Both the position numbers and the translations under genes were made by a program. DNA of 64,000 bases from Halorussus caseinilyticus (GTDB lineage Archaea > Halobacteriota > Halobacteria > Halobacteriales > Haladaptataceae). A model generated the notes under the pieces. The model had not been told where the DNA came from, searched no databases, and saw only the letters and a list, made by a program, of their open reading frames with translations. The DNA lies in contig NZ_CP119809.1 of assembly GCF_029338395.1 (NCBI RefSeq), positions 1,364,001-1,428,000 of the forward strand, given 5' to 3'. Positions 23,704 through 32,926 of this stretch are shown here, piece by piece; the stretch's first letter is position 1; the number at the start of each line of letters is the position of its first letter.

Positions 23704-23850
23704 AACGCATCCTGAAGTTACCGGGTGGGACGTAAATACGTTTCCGTTTCGCCGGAGTGTTACTCCTTTCGATTCGGCGCGAAACTGGCCGACGGCTCCC
23801 CGGTGGAAGTCGGCGCTCCGACGGATTTTCCGCATAGAACCTCTCCGGGA

Positions 23851-23861
23851 ACGTTAAGTAC
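23851..23861 (+). promoter_or_regulatory. TATA-box promoter of the RCK-DHH gene
   Basis: GTTAAGTA at 23853-23860 lies 26-33 bases before the ATG at 23886, which supports that start over the in-frame ATG at 23913 and suggests a leaderless transcript. Confidence 0.5.
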
Positions 23862-23885
23862 GGTCCGAAGCTACGCCACAGTATC

Positions 23886-25337
23886 ATGAGCGCCGGGATT
23901 ACCATCTCCTCGATGTCCGACTACGCTATCTTGGGCTGTGGTAGCGTCGGGCACGCGGTCGCCGAGGAACTGGTCGAGCAGGGCAAAGACGTACTTATCA
24001 TCGACCGGGACGCCGACCGCGTAGAAGCCCTGCGCGACCAAGACCTCAACGCCCAGACCGCCGACATCCGGGAGGAAGACCTCCACGAGACTGTCGCCGA
24101 CAACGAGGTCATCCTCATCCTCGCCTCGGACGTAGAGACCAACAAGGAAGCCGTCGAGAACATCCGGGAGAACGGCGGCGAACAGTTCATCGTCGTGCGC
24201 GCGAGCGACCCCGTTTCCGAGGACGAACTCACCGAGTTGGGCGCAGACGTGGTTATCAACCCCTCGGAAGTCATCGCCGACTCCGCCCTGCGCGCGCTCG
24301 AAACCGGGGAGCTAGAGTACAAGGCCCAACAGCTCGCGGAGGTCATCGAGGACACCGACGAGCGTCTCTCTATCGTCACCCACGACAACCCCGACCCCGA
24401 CTCTATCGCCAGTGCGGTCGCGCTACAGGCCATCGCCGACACCCTCGGCGTCGAGGCCGACATCCTCTACATCGGCGACATCGGCCATCAGGAGAACCGC
24501 GCGTTCGTCAACCTACTGGGCATCGAACTGCTCCCCTACGCCGAGGCCGACCCCGACGAGTACGACACCGTGGCGCTGGTGGACCACGCGAAGGCGACCG
24601 AAGCGACGTTCGACCGGCCGGTGGACATCTTCATCGACCACTTCGAACCCGACGAGGAGTACGAGGCCGACTTCGTTGACATCCGGCCGTCCGTGAGTTC
24701 GACCTCCACCATCATGACGAAGTACATCCAAGAGTTCGACCTCAACGTCAGCGAGGAGGTCGCTACCGCGCTTCTCTACGGGATTCGAGCCGAGACGCTG
24801 GACTTCAAACGCGACACGACGCCCGCCGACCTCACCTCCGCGGCGTACCTCTATCCGTTCGCCAACCACGACACGCTCGAACAGGTCGAGTCGCCCAGCA
24901 TGTCGCCCGAGACGCTGGACGTACTCGCGGAGGCCATCACCAATCGCGAGGTGCAGGGAAGCCACCTCGTCTCGAACGCGGGGTTCATCCGCGACCGGGA
25001 CGCACTCACGCAGGCCGCCTCCCACCTGCTGAATCTGGAGGGCATCACGACGACGGCCGTCTTCGGCATCGCCGAGGAGACCATCTATCTGGCCGCCCGG
25101 TCGAAGGACATCCGGATGAACATCGGGAAGGTGCTTCAGGACGCCTTCGCCGAAATCGGCGAGGCCGCGGGCCACTCGACGCAGGCCAGCGTCGAGATTC
25201 CGCTCGGCATCTTCACCGGCATCGAGACCACCGACGACAACCGCGACACCCTGCTCTCGCTGACCGAGGAAGCCGTCAAGCGAAAGCTCTTCGACGCGAT
25301 GGGCGTCGAGAGCGGCGAAGGGTCGAACGGAAGCTAA
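23886..25337 (+). CDS. RCK/TrkA-N and DHH-DHHA1 fusion phosphoesterase
   Basis: A 483-residue cytosolic protein. Residues about 12-130 form a TrkA-N nucleotide-binding domain with GCGSVGHAVAEEL and the acidic strand end DVLIIDRDADR. Residues about 155-310 form a DHH domain: THDNPDPDSIASA, VDHAKA and FIDHFEPD provide the metal-binding Asp/His residues. A DHHA1-type domain follows, with GSHLVSNAGFIRDRDALTQA and SKDIRMNIGKVLQDAF. DHH-DHHA1 enzymes hydrolyse nanoRNA or cyclic dinucleotides such as c-di-AMP. The fused nucleotide-sensing domain suggests ligand control, but the substrate is inferred only. Confidence 0.85.
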   Translation: MSAGITISSMSDYAILGCGSVGHAVAEELVEQGKDVLIIDRDADRVEALRDQDLNAQTADIREEDLHETVADNEVILILASDVETNKEAVENIRENGGEQFIVVRASDPVSEDELTELGADVVINPSEVIADSALRALETGELEYKAQQLAEVIEDTDERLSIVTHDNPDPDSIASAVALQAIADTLGVEADILYIGDIGHQENRAFVNLLGIELLPYAEADPDEYDTVALVDHAKATEATFDRPVDIFIDHFEPDEEYEADFVDIRPSVSSTSTIMTKYIQEFDLNVSEEVATALLYGIRAETLDFKRDTTPADLTSAAYLYPFANHDTLEQVESPSMSPETLDVLAEAITNREVQGSHLVSNAGFIRDRDALTQAASHLLNLEGITTTAVFGIAEETIYLAARSKDIRMNIGKVLQDAFAEIGEAAGHSTQASVEIPLGIFTGIETTDDNRDTLLSLTEEAVKRKLFDAMGVESGEGSNGS

Positions 25338-25443
25338 ATCGGAGTTCCGCGTTCCGGCGCTCTTTTCCGGTGACAGTCGAACACGGACGAATGTCAGAGG
25401 TATTTTAATCTAATCCGAAATACTCGAAGCAGAACGAGACAGA

Positions 25444-26181
25444 ATGAGTTCGGAAAGTTACGGAAAGTTATCTCGGCGGACACTTCTCGCTGGCGTCGTC
25501 ACGACCGAAATCGTCTCCCTGCAATCGGGTCGGGCCAGCGCGCAGGACACCGACTGTCTGTTCTACGAGTTCACGGACGGGCAGATACGGAACATCCTCG
25601 CCGATTGGGGCGACGAACTCGCCCGAGAACGAGTCAGGGTACTGGAAGACATCGAATCGGGTCCGGCCGAGACGAACTACGTCTACTCGACGCCCGACGG
25701 CGACTTTTACGACAACGGGCGGCGCGCGGACGTTTCCGACGCGTTCACGTCGGACATTATCTACATCTACCACGAAAGCGGGAAGGACGAGAAGTACTTC
25801 ACGCGCGGCGGGGAAATCGACTGCGAGAGAGTCCCGTTCGAGCGCGAAACCGCGACACCGGAAAGTACCACGACCACGGAGGCAACGCCTGCGACGACCG
25901 GGACTCCGAGGTCCGACGAGAGAGCGACGCGCACGACGGCGAGCGACGACGTTTCCGCGACCACCGTGCGGGACACTTCCGAGAGGAAAACCGCTCGAAG
26001 GGCTACCGAATCGACAGTCTCACAGTCAGAAGCTACCGAATCGACGGTCTCGAAGTCGGAGTCCTCGGACGAGTTCGTAAGCAAACTCCCGACCGGCGGT
26101 CTCCCGACGGAGGTCATCGCGGCGGGTCTCTCGGCCGTCGCGGTGTTGGTCGTCCAACGGATAACCAGCGGCGATAACTGA
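25444..26181 (+). CDS. Exported, membrane-anchored protein of unknown function
   Basis: A 245-residue protein. The N-terminus has a Tat-like signal (SRRTLLAGVV...ASAQD, cleavage near residue 36). Residues 36-135 form a compact domain with two cysteines (DTDCLFYEF, EIDCERVPF) that may pair. Residues about 140-215 are a Thr/Ser-rich, probably glycosylated stalk, with a near-repeated ATESTVS/SEATESTVSKSE. A C-terminal hydrophobic helix (VIAAGLSAVAVLVV) would anchor it. I do not recognise the domain. A TATA-like TATTTTAATC lies at 25399-25408. Confidence 0.65.
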   Translation: MSSESYGKLSRRTLLAGVVTTEIVSLQSGRASAQDTDCLFYEFTDGQIRNILADWGDELARERVRVLEDIESGPAETNYVYSTPDGDFYDNGRRADVSDAFTSDIIYIYHESGKDEKYFTRGGEIDCERVPFERETATPESTTTTEATPATTGTPRSDERATRTTASDDVSATTVRDTSERKTARRATESTVSQSEATESTVSKSESSDEFVSKLPTGGLPTEVIAAGLSAVAVLVVQRITSGDN

Positions 26182-26201
26182 GCAGTCGGCGTCCGCCCGA
26201 G

Positions 26202-26495
26202 TCAGACCGTGACTTCCTCGTCGTCGCCCGCGGGTTGCTGGAGTCGTTCGATGGTGTCGTTGATGAGAACCACGTCGCCGACGGCGCGTACCCACCGATA
26301 CGGAATCATCACGCCGTTCTCGTTGCCGACTACGTCCGAGAACAACTCGCGGTTGAGTTCTCCGAGGGCGAGTCCGGTGACGGCGCACGCGTCCACGTTC
26401 AGTCGCACGTCCTCGACTTCGCCGACGAAGACGCCGTTGTTGGAGTACACCTCCCGTCCGACGAGATTCGTAATCTCCTGCGGTGTTCCGTCCAT
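26202..26495 (-). CDS. PRC-barrel domain protein
   Basis: A 97-residue protein made almost wholly of a PRC-barrel: NLVGREVYSNNGVFVGEVEDVRL, then VTGLALGELN and MIPYRWVRAVGDVVLIND. Haloarchaeal single-domain PRC-barrel proteins of this size include the cell-division factors CdpB1/CdpB2, which link division proteins; whether this is one of them needs a comparison. The ATG at 26495 gives the typical short N-terminus. It is convergent with the exported-protein gene 21 bases away. Confidence 0.78.
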   Translation of the reverse strand: MDGTPQEITNLVGREVYSNNGVFVGEVEDVRLNVDACAVTGLALGELNRELFSDVVGNENGVMIPYRWVRAVGDVVLINDTIERLQQPAGDDEEVTV

Positions 26496-26697
26496 GTGGA
26501 CAACGATTGTCTCGCCGGGTCTTAACTTTTGGCAGAACCCGCCGAAAACATCCGCGGTCGTCAGCGTTCCGACCGTATCGACTCGCCGCGCGCCGGAAGT
26601 CGCCGTCAGTCGCGGTTTCGAACGTCGAGAACGCCACCGCCCAATCCCCGACGTTTCCGACGCTATTGACAGCTCGAACAGTCAGGTCGAGGACACG

Positions 26698-26904
26698 GTG
26701 CAGGGGAACTGGCTCACGAGGAACTTCCGGATACTGAAAGGAGTCGTCGCCGCCGGGGTTCTCGCGGGACTCGCGTTCGCCAGCCTCTCGGTCTTCGAAC
26801 ACGAACTGGGGAACGTGCTGTGGGCGATTTCGATGACGCTGGCGGTACTCGTCGCGGCGTTGCGAGCGCTGTTCGGCGGACCCCAAGCCGCCGAGTCAGC
26901 GTAG
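26698..26904 (+). CDS. Small two-helix membrane protein, start uncertain
   Basis: An open frame whose last 68 codons (from GTG 26698) encode NWLTRNFRILKGVVAAG..., with two hydrophobic helices (GVVAAGVLAGLAFASLSVF and LGNVLWAISMTLAVLVAALR) and a short acidic-free tail. The frame is open further upstream over the divergent PRC-barrel gene, but that part has no protein character. Haloarchaea encode many such small membrane proteins. The start could also lie a little upstream. Confidence 0.45.
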   Translation: MQGNWLTRNFRILKGVVAAGVLAGLAFASLSVFEHELGNVLWAISMTLAVLVAALRALFGGPQAAESA

Positions 26905-26950
26905 CCCTACGCCTCTCTTTCGGCACGAAGGAGAATCCCCATAGCAACAT

Positions 26951-26994
26951 ATAGTGTGCCTTCGGAAATCAATAGATTTCCGAAGGCACGCTAT
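26951..26994. terminator. Hairpin between convergent genes
   Basis: Arms 26951-26970 and 26975-26994 pair at 19 of 20 positions around AATA. It sits between the plus-strand gene ending at 26904 and the minus-strand gene ending at 26997, so it could terminate both. Confidence 0.6.
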
Positions 26995-26996
26995 CT

Positions 26997-28121
26997 CTAT
27001 TCGAGCGCGTCCAGCACGCCGCCCAACCGGTCGAGACCCGCCCGGACCGTCGCCGGGTCGCGGCACGCGCCGACGCGCACGGCGTCGGGGTCGTCGAAGA
27101 ACCGGCCGGGGACCACCAGCACGCCCTCGTCCCACGCCGCCTCCGCGAGGGCGTCACCGCCGACCGACTCGTGGCGCAGGAAAGCGTAGGGACACCCCGG
27201 TTCGACCCGGCCGCCGAGTTCGTCGCGGGACGCGACGAACTCGGCGAGGACCTGTCGGTTGGTCCGGATGCGCTCGCGGGACTCGGCGGCGAGTCGGTCG
27301 GCCTCCGCGAGGGCGCGGCGGGCCAGTCGTCTGCTCGGTTCCGCCACGGGGACGAAGTGGTGGTTGACCGACCGGGCGCGGGCCACGAAGTCGGCGTCCG
27401 CGACCAACCACCCGATTCGCAGGTCGCCGAACCCGAGGAACTTGGTCAGCGAGTTCGTGACCACCGTGTTCGGGAGTCGCGCCGCGGTGGGACCGCCGAA
27501 CGGCCCGTCTCCGGCCTCACTGTCGAACGGCGCGTACACCTCGTCTACCAGCAACTCCGCGCCCATGTCGCCGACCTGCCGGGTGATTTCCGCGAGAACG
27601 TCCCGACCCGTCCGGCGACCGCTCGGGTTGTGGCGGTTCGTCACCGTGACGAGCGCGGTGTCTTCGACCGTCGCCGCGGCGACTCGCTCGGGTTCGAGGG
27701 GGTACCCCTCTTCGGCGGGCCGACGGAACCTATCGACGGTCGCGCCTAGTCCGTCCGGAGTCGCCAGAAGGGGTTCGTAGCCCGGTTTCTCGACCAACAC
27801 GCGGCGGGTCTCGTCGGTCGCGGACTCGGCGTCTTCGTCGGTCTCTGCTCTCTCTTGGGCCTTCGAGACCGCAGTCGCGGCCGCGAGAACGTTGGCGTGG
27901 GTCGCGCCCGCAGTCACGAGGACGTTCTCGGGGGCGACGCCGTAGAGTTCGGCGAGTTGTGCTTCGACAGTCGTCTCGGGCGTCGGCGCGGCGCTGAGCG
28001 CTGGCGGGACCACGGAACCGGGTTCGGGCGGCGCGCGATGGAGGTCCGACGACCCGAGGTCGAACTCGGCTTGCGCGGGTCGCCCGGTAATCCAGTCGAG
28101 GTACGCGATGTCGGGAAACAC
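26997..28121 (-). CDS. Fold-type I aminotransferase (class I/II)
   Basis: A 374-residue PLP enzyme. Marks are TAGATHANVLAA, VTVTNRHNPSGRRTG (the substrate-binding Asn region), ELLVDEVYAPF, and the PLP lysine in NSLTKFLGFGDLRIGWLV. I chose the GTG at 28121 (VFPDIAYLDWITGRP), because the preceding residues of the longer frame do not look conserved. The reaction and amino acid cannot be named. The gene is divergent from the winged-helix regulator at 28235. Confidence 0.78.
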   Translation of the reverse strand: MFPDIAYLDWITGRPAQAEFDLGSSDLHRAPPEPGSVVPPALSAAPTPETTVEAQLAELYGVAPENVLVTAGATHANVLAAATAVSKAQERAETDEDAESATDETRRVLVEKPGYEPLLATPDGLGATVDRFRRPAEEGYPLEPERVAAATVEDTALVTVTNRHNPSGRRTGRDVLAEITRQVGDMGAELLVDEVYAPFDSEAGDGPFGGPTAARLPNTVVTNSLTKFLGFGDLRIGWLVADADFVARARSVNHHFVPVAEPSRRLARRALAEADRLAAESRERIRTNRQVLAEFVASRDELGGRVEPGCPYAFLRHESVGGDALAEAAWDEGVLVVPGRFFDDPDAVRVGACRDPATVRAGLDRLGGVLDALE

Positions 28122-28234
28122 GTCTCCGAGTAGGACCAACGGAGGAATTAACGTTCGGATAGGATAGCGACCCTGACAGTGCATGCAATCTCCTTATCGG
28201 TGGACGAGTACACTCTGTTAGTACATCTCCCCTA

Positions 28235-28687
28235 ATGTCTAAGGACTCGACCGAAACCAAATCAGAGACGACGCCCGAGACGGGGACCACGGACGCCGAC
28301 CCCGGCGACACGACGCCGGACGCCGTTCCCACCGCAGACCTGCGCACGGGAGCGGAACCCTCCGAGCGACTCGACGCCGCCTTCGAACTCCTCGCCGACC
28401 CGCTCCGCCGGGAGATACTCTACCACCTCGCGGACGCCGACGAGACGAGCGTCGAACTCTCGTCGCTGGCGGAGGCAGTCGTCCGAGAGGGGACGCCGGA
28501 AGGCGAATCGGGCGCGTCCGGCGCTCGCTCGCTGGCGGTCGAACTCCACCACGCCCACCTGCCGAAACTGGAGTCCCACGGCGTCGTGGCCTACGACCCC
28601 GAGCGCCGAACCGTCCGGTATCGCCGTCGCCCGTGGCTGGACGAGTGGGTCGAACACGTCCGGCGCGCGGAGTCCGAGCGTCGGTAG
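28235..28687 (+). CDS. ArsR-like winged-helix transcription regulator (haloarchaeal type)
   Basis: A 150-residue protein. The first 45 residues are disordered and rich in Thr/Asp/Glu. Then comes a winged helix: LDAAFELLADPLRREILYHL, SSLAEAVVREG, ELHHAHLPKLESHGVVAYDPERRTVRYR. This spacing is that of the large haloarchaeal DUF7344-like group of regulators. No ligand cysteines are seen. It ends four bases before the convergent trpG stop. Confidence 0.78.
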   Translation: MSKDSTETKSETTPETGTTDADPGDTTPDAVPTADLRTGAEPSERLDAAFELLADPLRREILYHLADADETSVELSSLAEAVVREGTPEGESGASGARSLAVELHHAHLPKLESHGVVAYDPERRTVRYRRRPWLDEWVEHVRRAESERR

Positions 28688-28691
28688 GGAC

Positions 28692-29306
28692 CTACCAGTC
28701 GCCGCGCCGACAGAACTCGCAGAAGTTCTCGACCAGTCGCTCGCCCGCGTCGGTCAGGATGCTCTCGGGGTGGAACTGGACCCCGACGTGAGGTCGCTCG
28801 CGGTGGCGCACGCCCATGACGACCCGTTCGGGGGCGTCTCGCGCTCTCTCACCGTCTCGTTCGCCGACCGTCCGGGCGGTGACTTCGAGGCTATCGGGCA
28901 CCTCGCCGGGTTCGACCGCCAGCGAGTGGTAGCGCCCGACCTCGAAGGGGTCGGGCAGACCCGCGAAGACGCCCTCGCCGTCGTGGGTCACGACCGAGGG
29001 CTTGCCGTGGACCACCTCGGGTGCGTGACCGACCGTCGCGCCCTCGGCGGCACAGAGCGCCTGATGACCGAGACAGACGCCCAGAATCGGGTAGTCGGTG
29101 CGCTCGAACAGCGCGACGGAGATTCCGGCGTCGTCGGGCGTCCCCGGACCGGGCGAGACGACGATGCCGTCGGGGTCGAGGTCCCGAACGTCCGCGATGC
29201 TAACGGCGTTGTTGCGCCGGACCACCACGTCGGGGTCGAACCGGCCGACGTACTGGACGAGGTTGTAGACGAACGAATCGTAGTTGTCGATGACGAGGAC
29301 GGACAT
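28692..29306 (-). CDS. trpG: Anthranilate synthase component II (glutamine amidotransferase)
   Basis: A 204-residue class I glutamine amidotransferase. The nucleophile is the Cys in PILGVCLGHQAL; the other triad residues are His and Glu in GVQFHPESIL. It supplies ammonia to TrpE (or to aminodeoxychorismate synthase). An insert of about 20 residues (VGERDGERARDAPERV) lies before the C-terminal strand. It is downstream of trpE on the same strand but separated from it by 124 bases, unusual for a pair that is often overlapping. Confidence 0.88.
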   Translation of the reverse strand: MSVLVIDNYDSFVYNLVQYVGRFDPDVVVRRNNAVSIADVRDLDPDGIVVSPGPGTPDDAGISVALFERTDYPILGVCLGHQALCAAEGATVGHAPEVVHGKPSVVTHDGEGVFAGLPDPFEVGRYHSLAVEPGEVPDSLEVTARTVGERDGERARDAPERVVMGVRHRERPHVGVQFHPESILTDAGERLVENFCEFCRRGDW

Positions 29307-29430
29307 CGCTTGAAGTTCGACGTTCGGTTTCCGTGAGGAACGTTGGTTCGAGATTGCTAAATCTGCTTCGGAAATCCCGGTGTTTCTTCGCTCGGACTCG
29401 GATTTGGTCCGCCCGTTTCCGACCTCGACT

Positions 29431-30936
29431 TCAGTCCTCGAACCGCAGTGCTGTCTCGTCGTCCAGCGCGTCGTCCATCGCCCGGACGAGCGCCCGGCCC
29501 TTCGCCAGCGTCTCGTCGTACTCGGCGTCGGGGTCCGAGTCGTGGACGATACCCGCGCCGACCCGGAGGTAGTACCGGTCGCCAGCGCGCACCAGCGTCC
29601 GGATGACCATGTTGAGGGTCGCGCGCTGGTCGAAACCGAACACGCCGATAGCGCCGGTGTAGGGACCTCGACGCGTGGATTCGAGTTCGTCGATAATCTC
29701 CATCGTCCGGGGTTTCGGCGCGCCCGTGATGGTCCCGCCGGGGAACACCGCGGCCACGGCGTCGGCGACCGAGGCGTCCGGGCGGCGTCGGCCTTCGACT
29801 TTCGAGACGGTGTGCATCACTTCGGAGTAGCGGTCGATGCGCCGGTACTCGGGGACTTCGACCGACCCGAACTCGCAGACCTTCCCGAGGTCGTTGCGCT
29901 CCAAATCGACCAGCATCGCGTGTTCGGCGCGTTCCTTCTCGCTGTCCAGCAACTCGCGTTCGAGTTCGCGGTCGGCCGCGGGCGTCTCGCCGCGGGGTCG
30001 CGTCCCGGCGATGGGTTCGGTGACGAGTCGGTCGCCCGCGCAGTCTATCAGGAGTTCGGGACTGGCCGAGACCAAATCGACGCCGGGGAACTCCACCAGC
30101 GCGGAGTAGGGCGCGGGGTTGACCCGCCGGAGCGCCGCGAACGCCGCGACGGGGTGGACCGCCGCGGGCGCGACGAGTCGCTGGGAGACGTTGGCCTGAA
30201 ACGTCTCGCCGTCCCGGACGTACGCCTTGGTCCGACGCACCCGGTCGGCGTACTCCGCGCGGCCGATTTCGTTGCGGAACGTCGCCGCCTCGCCTTCGGC
30301 GGGCGGGGTCTCGGTCGTCGGGTCGCCCTCGAGCGCGCGGCGTGCGAGGGCGCGAGCGCGTTCGACCGCGCGGTCGTACGCGCTCGCGGGGTCGGGCGCG
30401 CCCGACCCCGCGAGCGCACCCGCGCCGCCGGGTTCGACCCGCGGACAGCACGTGACGCGGAGTTCGGTCGGACCCTCGCGGGGTTCGCGCCACGCCGCCA
30501 CGCGGTCGTAGACGCCCAACTGGAGGCGCGCGAGACCCCGGTCGTCGTCGGTCGCGTCGGGCAACTCCTCCAACTCGCGGGCGAGGTCGTAGGATAGCCA
30601 CCCGAACGCGCCGCAGGGGTAGGGCACCGCGCAGTCGCCCCGGACGAGTCGCTCGTCGGCGAGCAGACCGTCTAAGGCGTCGAATCCGTCGGGGGTCCCG
30701 GCCGTGGCGTCGGTCGTCACCCACCGCTCGGGGTCCGTGGCAAAGTAGCCCCACCCGTCCTGCCCGCCCGTGGTTTCGAGGTAGACTCCGCCTTCTTCGT
30801 CGCGTGCCCGCCGGTAGGCGTCGTAGGGGTCGCCGACCACCGTGCGGAGTTCGACCGGGATTCGGGCCGGGGCGTCGAGTTCGCCCGCGAGTCGGGCGAA
30901 CTCCACGCGGGACGTGACCGTTCGAGTCTCGCTCAC
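29431..30936 (-). CDS. trpE: Anthranilate synthase component I (chorismate-utilising enzyme)
   Basis: A 501-residue enzyme of the chorismate-binding family. Visible motifs are [58 protein letters not shown] and [11 protein letters not shown]. In aminodeoxychorismate synthase (PabB) the PIAGT motif usually reads PIKGT with a catalytic lysine; the alanine here favours anthranilate synthase. An acidic/Ala-rich insert (about 185-225) is haloarchaeal. The start is a GTG at 30936. The partner amidotransferase gene follows. PabB cannot be fully excluded because haloarchaea hold several paralogues. Confidence 0.85.
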   Translation of the reverse strand: MSETRTVTSRVEFARLAGELDAPARIPVELRTVVGDPYDAYRRARDEEGGVYLETTGGQDGWGYFATDPERWVTTDATAGTPDGFDALDGLLADERLVRGDCAVPYPCGAFGWLSYDLARELEELPDATDDDRGLARLQLGVYDRVAAWREPREGPTELRVTCCPRVEPGGAGALAGSGAPDPASAYDRAVERARALARRALEGDPTTETPPAEGEAATFRNEIGRAEYADRVRRTKAYVRDGETFQANVSQRLVAPAAVHPVAAFAALRRVNPAPYSALVEFPGVDLVSASPELLIDCAGDRLVTEPIAGTRPRGETPAADRELERELLDSEKERAEHAMLVDLERNDLGKVCEFGSVEVPEYRRIDRYSEVMHTVSKVEGRRRPDASVADAVAAVFPGGTITGAPKPRTMEIIDELESTRRGPYTGAIGVFGFDQRATLNMVIRTLVRAGDRYYLRVGAGIVHDSDPDAEYDETLAKGRALVRAMDDALDDETALRFED

Positions 30937-31180
30937 GTCGGAGCGTAACGCGCCGGTGGTTATGCGTGAATCGGTTCCCGCGCTGGACGCCGTGGAGGAC
31001 GCTGGCGACCACCTCGTTTCCGAACGCCAACAGCGTGTAAGCCGCCTTCGAAAACTTTTTTGAGTCTTTTAGCAATAAATAGTTGTCCCAAAAAATTGTA
31101 GAGGTTTCTATCCCGCCGCTTCGGAGTCGGGACTGTCGAGGACGGGTATCGACGCGAAAAAGCGGAAAATCGCGCGGGGG

Positions 31181-31654
31181 TTAGAGGTCCACTTCCGACT
31201 CGCCGATGACGGCGGTCTTGTCGCTACCTTCGGCATTCCAGATGACTTTCACCGTCTGGCCGTCGGAGATAGTCGCACTACCGCTGTCGTCGAGCGAGAG
31301 TTGGGAACCAGCAGTTAGCTTGCCGGTCCATCCGCTTCCGGCGTGGACGCTGAATCCGTTGACTGCGCCGTCGTCGGTCCCGTAGGCGTTCGTTCCGCCG
31401 ACCGAGACGTTCGCCTGACTCGCCTGCACGCCGTCGCCGCCGTCGTGGGTGACGTTGACGACGTTGTTGTTCCCGACGGCAGTGTACTCGAACGCGAAGT
31501 TCGAGTTCGGACTGGCCTGACTCACTCGGTCGCCGAGACCGAGGACGAACGTTCCGATGACGGCCGCGAGGATGACCGTAATCGCCACCATCAGGATGAC
31601 GCCGATGACCGGCGAGACCGCGCCGTCGTCCTCGAAGAGGGCTTTCAGATTCAT
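31181..31654 (-). CDS. Type IV pilin-like protein, third of a tandem trio
   Basis: A 157-residue protein with an archaeal prepilin N-terminus: MNLKALFEDDGAVSPVIG, then a hydrophobic helix to VLGLGDRVSQA. The predicted PibD-type cleavage is in front of the AVSPVIG segment. The globular part is Gly/Asn/Ser-rich with the shared TVKVIW and SDKTAVIGESEV at the end. Such pilins build adhesion pili. The first about 45 residues are nearly identical to those of the two upstream genes while the middle differs. The ATG at 31654 is two bases after the upstream stop. Confidence 0.85.
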   Translation of the reverse strand: MNLKALFEDDGAVSPVIGVILMVAITVILAAVIGTFVLGLGDRVSQASPNSNFAFEYTAVGNNNVVNVTHDGGDGVQASQANVSVGGTNAYGTDDGAVNGFSVHAGSGWTGKLTAGSQLSLDDSGSATISDGQTVKVIWNAEGSDKTAVIGESEVDL

Positions 31655-31656
31655 CG

Positions 31657-32127
31657 TTAGAGCGAGACCTCGGATTCGCCGATGACGGCGGTCTTGTCGC
31701 TGCCGGAGGCCTTCCAGATGACTTTCACGGCGTCGCCGTCCTCGATGCTACTCGGATTTCCGGCGTCGTTAATCTCTACCGTGGACCCGGCAGTCAACTT
31801 GCTACTCCACGTCGCGTTCGTCCCGAAGTTACTCGTCGCACCGTCGGGACTATAGGCCGTGTTACCACCAATCGAAACGTTCACTTGAGACGATTCGACG
31901 CCGTCACCGCCGTCGTGGGTGACGTTCGCGTAGTTCGTCCCGTGGTTGTCGGTGTGGTACTCGAAGGTGAACTGCGAGTTCGGACTGGCCTGACTCACTC
32001 GGTCGCCGAGACCGAGGACGAACGTCCCGATGACGGCCGCCAGAATCACCGTAATCGCCACCATGAGGATGACGCCGATGACCGGCGAGACCGCGCCGTC
32101 GTCCTCGAAGAGGGCTTTCAGATTCAT
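31657..32127 (-). CDS. Type IV pilin-like protein, second of a tandem trio
   Basis: A 156-residue pilin with the same prepilin signal (MNLKALFEDDGAVSPVIG), the same hydrophobic helix and the same C-terminal VKVIWKASGSDKTAVIGESEV. The middle (FEYHTDNHGTNYANVTHDGG..., NTAYSPDGATSNFGT) is its own. The VTHDGGDGVESSQVNVSIGG segment is shared with its neighbours. N-glycosylation sequons (NVT, NVS) are present. The start lies two bases after the stop of the first gene, which suggests translational coupling. Confidence 0.85.
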   Translation of the reverse strand: MNLKALFEDDGAVSPVIGVILMVAITVILAAVIGTFVLGLGDRVSQASPNSQFTFEYHTDNHGTNYANVTHDGGDGVESSQVNVSIGGNTAYSPDGATSNFGTNATWSSKLTAGSTVEINDAGNPSSIEDGDAVKVIWKASGSDKTAVIGESEVSL

Positions 32128-32129
32128 CG

Positions 32130-32618
32130 TTAGAGCGAGACCTCGGATTCGCCGATGACGGCGGTCTTGTCGCTGCCGGAGGCCGTCCAGATGACCTTCA
32201 CTGCTTGACCGTCCTCGATTTTAGCGTCCGCGTCGTCGTAGATGGAAATCTGGGCTCCAGCAGTTAGCTTCCCGGACCAACCGGACTGTTCTGCGAAGCC
32301 GTTACTGCTCTTGATTCCGCTCTCGTCCCACGCGGTCACGCCATCGACGCTAATCTTTAGCTGGCTACTTTCCACGCCGTCACCGCCGTCGTGGGTGATG
32401 TTCACGTAGTCGGCCGTCGCGCCTGCTTGGTCGCTCGCGTTGTCTGCGTACTCGAAGGTGAACTGCGAGTTCGGACTGGCCTGACTCACTCGGTCGCCGA
32501 GACCGAGGACGAACGTTCCAATCACGGCCGCCAGAATCACCGTAATCGCCACCATGAGGATGACGCCGATGACCGGCGAGACCGCACCGTCGTCTTCGAA
32601 AAGTGCTTTGATGTTCAT
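32130..32618 (-). CDS. Type IV pilin-like protein, first of a tandem trio
   Basis: A 162-residue pilin starting MNIKALFEDDGAVSPVIG (I chose the ATG at 32618; an ATG nine codons upstream is also in frame but would spoil the short prepilin leader). The hydrophobic helix and the C-terminal VKVIWTASGSDKTAVIGESEV match the next two genes. It is the first gene of the operon; a TATA-like TCATAAAG lies on the minus strand at about 32676-32683. Confidence 0.85.
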   Translation of the reverse strand: MNIKALFEDDGAVSPVIGVILMVAITVILAAVIGTFVLGLGDRVSQASPNSQFTFEYADNASDQAGATADYVNITHDGGDGVESSQLKISVDGVTAWDESGIKSSNGFAEQSGWSGKLTAGAQISIYDDADAKIEDGQAVKVIWTASGSDKTAVIGESEVSL

Positions 32619-32926
32619 GTTTCGTATGTCTCCGTTTTCCCGCACGTTATCATCGGTGAGAAGTGGCCAGACCCTTTATGAGACCCGACGAGTAAGGGAA
32701 ACTCGTCGGCGGGGGGCCGCCAAATTCGCCCCAGTCCGGCACTTCTCTCTCGGTGACACGTGCTTATTTGGCCCGTTCGTAGGCCCCCTATATAAATACT
32801 TCTTTACCTGAAAATACGATTATAGAATCTGATACCCTCTCGAAAGTTAAGAGGAATCATTCGTTATAAAACTGACGATTACGGGAACGCTCAAATTTAA
32901 GACAGGGCATACGTATCTAAAAATAG
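32619..32926. promoter_or_regulatory. Divergent control region between the pilins and the repeat protein
   Basis: A 308-base intergenic region, AT-rich on its right half. On the left, 32685-32693 and 32701-32709 form a perfect 9-bp inverted repeat (CCGACGAGT / ACTCGTCGG) next to the pilin TATA-like element. On the right, TCAAATTTAA at 32891-32900 lies 27-36 bases before the ATG at 32927 and looks like the TATA of the divergent gene. Confidence 0.5.
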
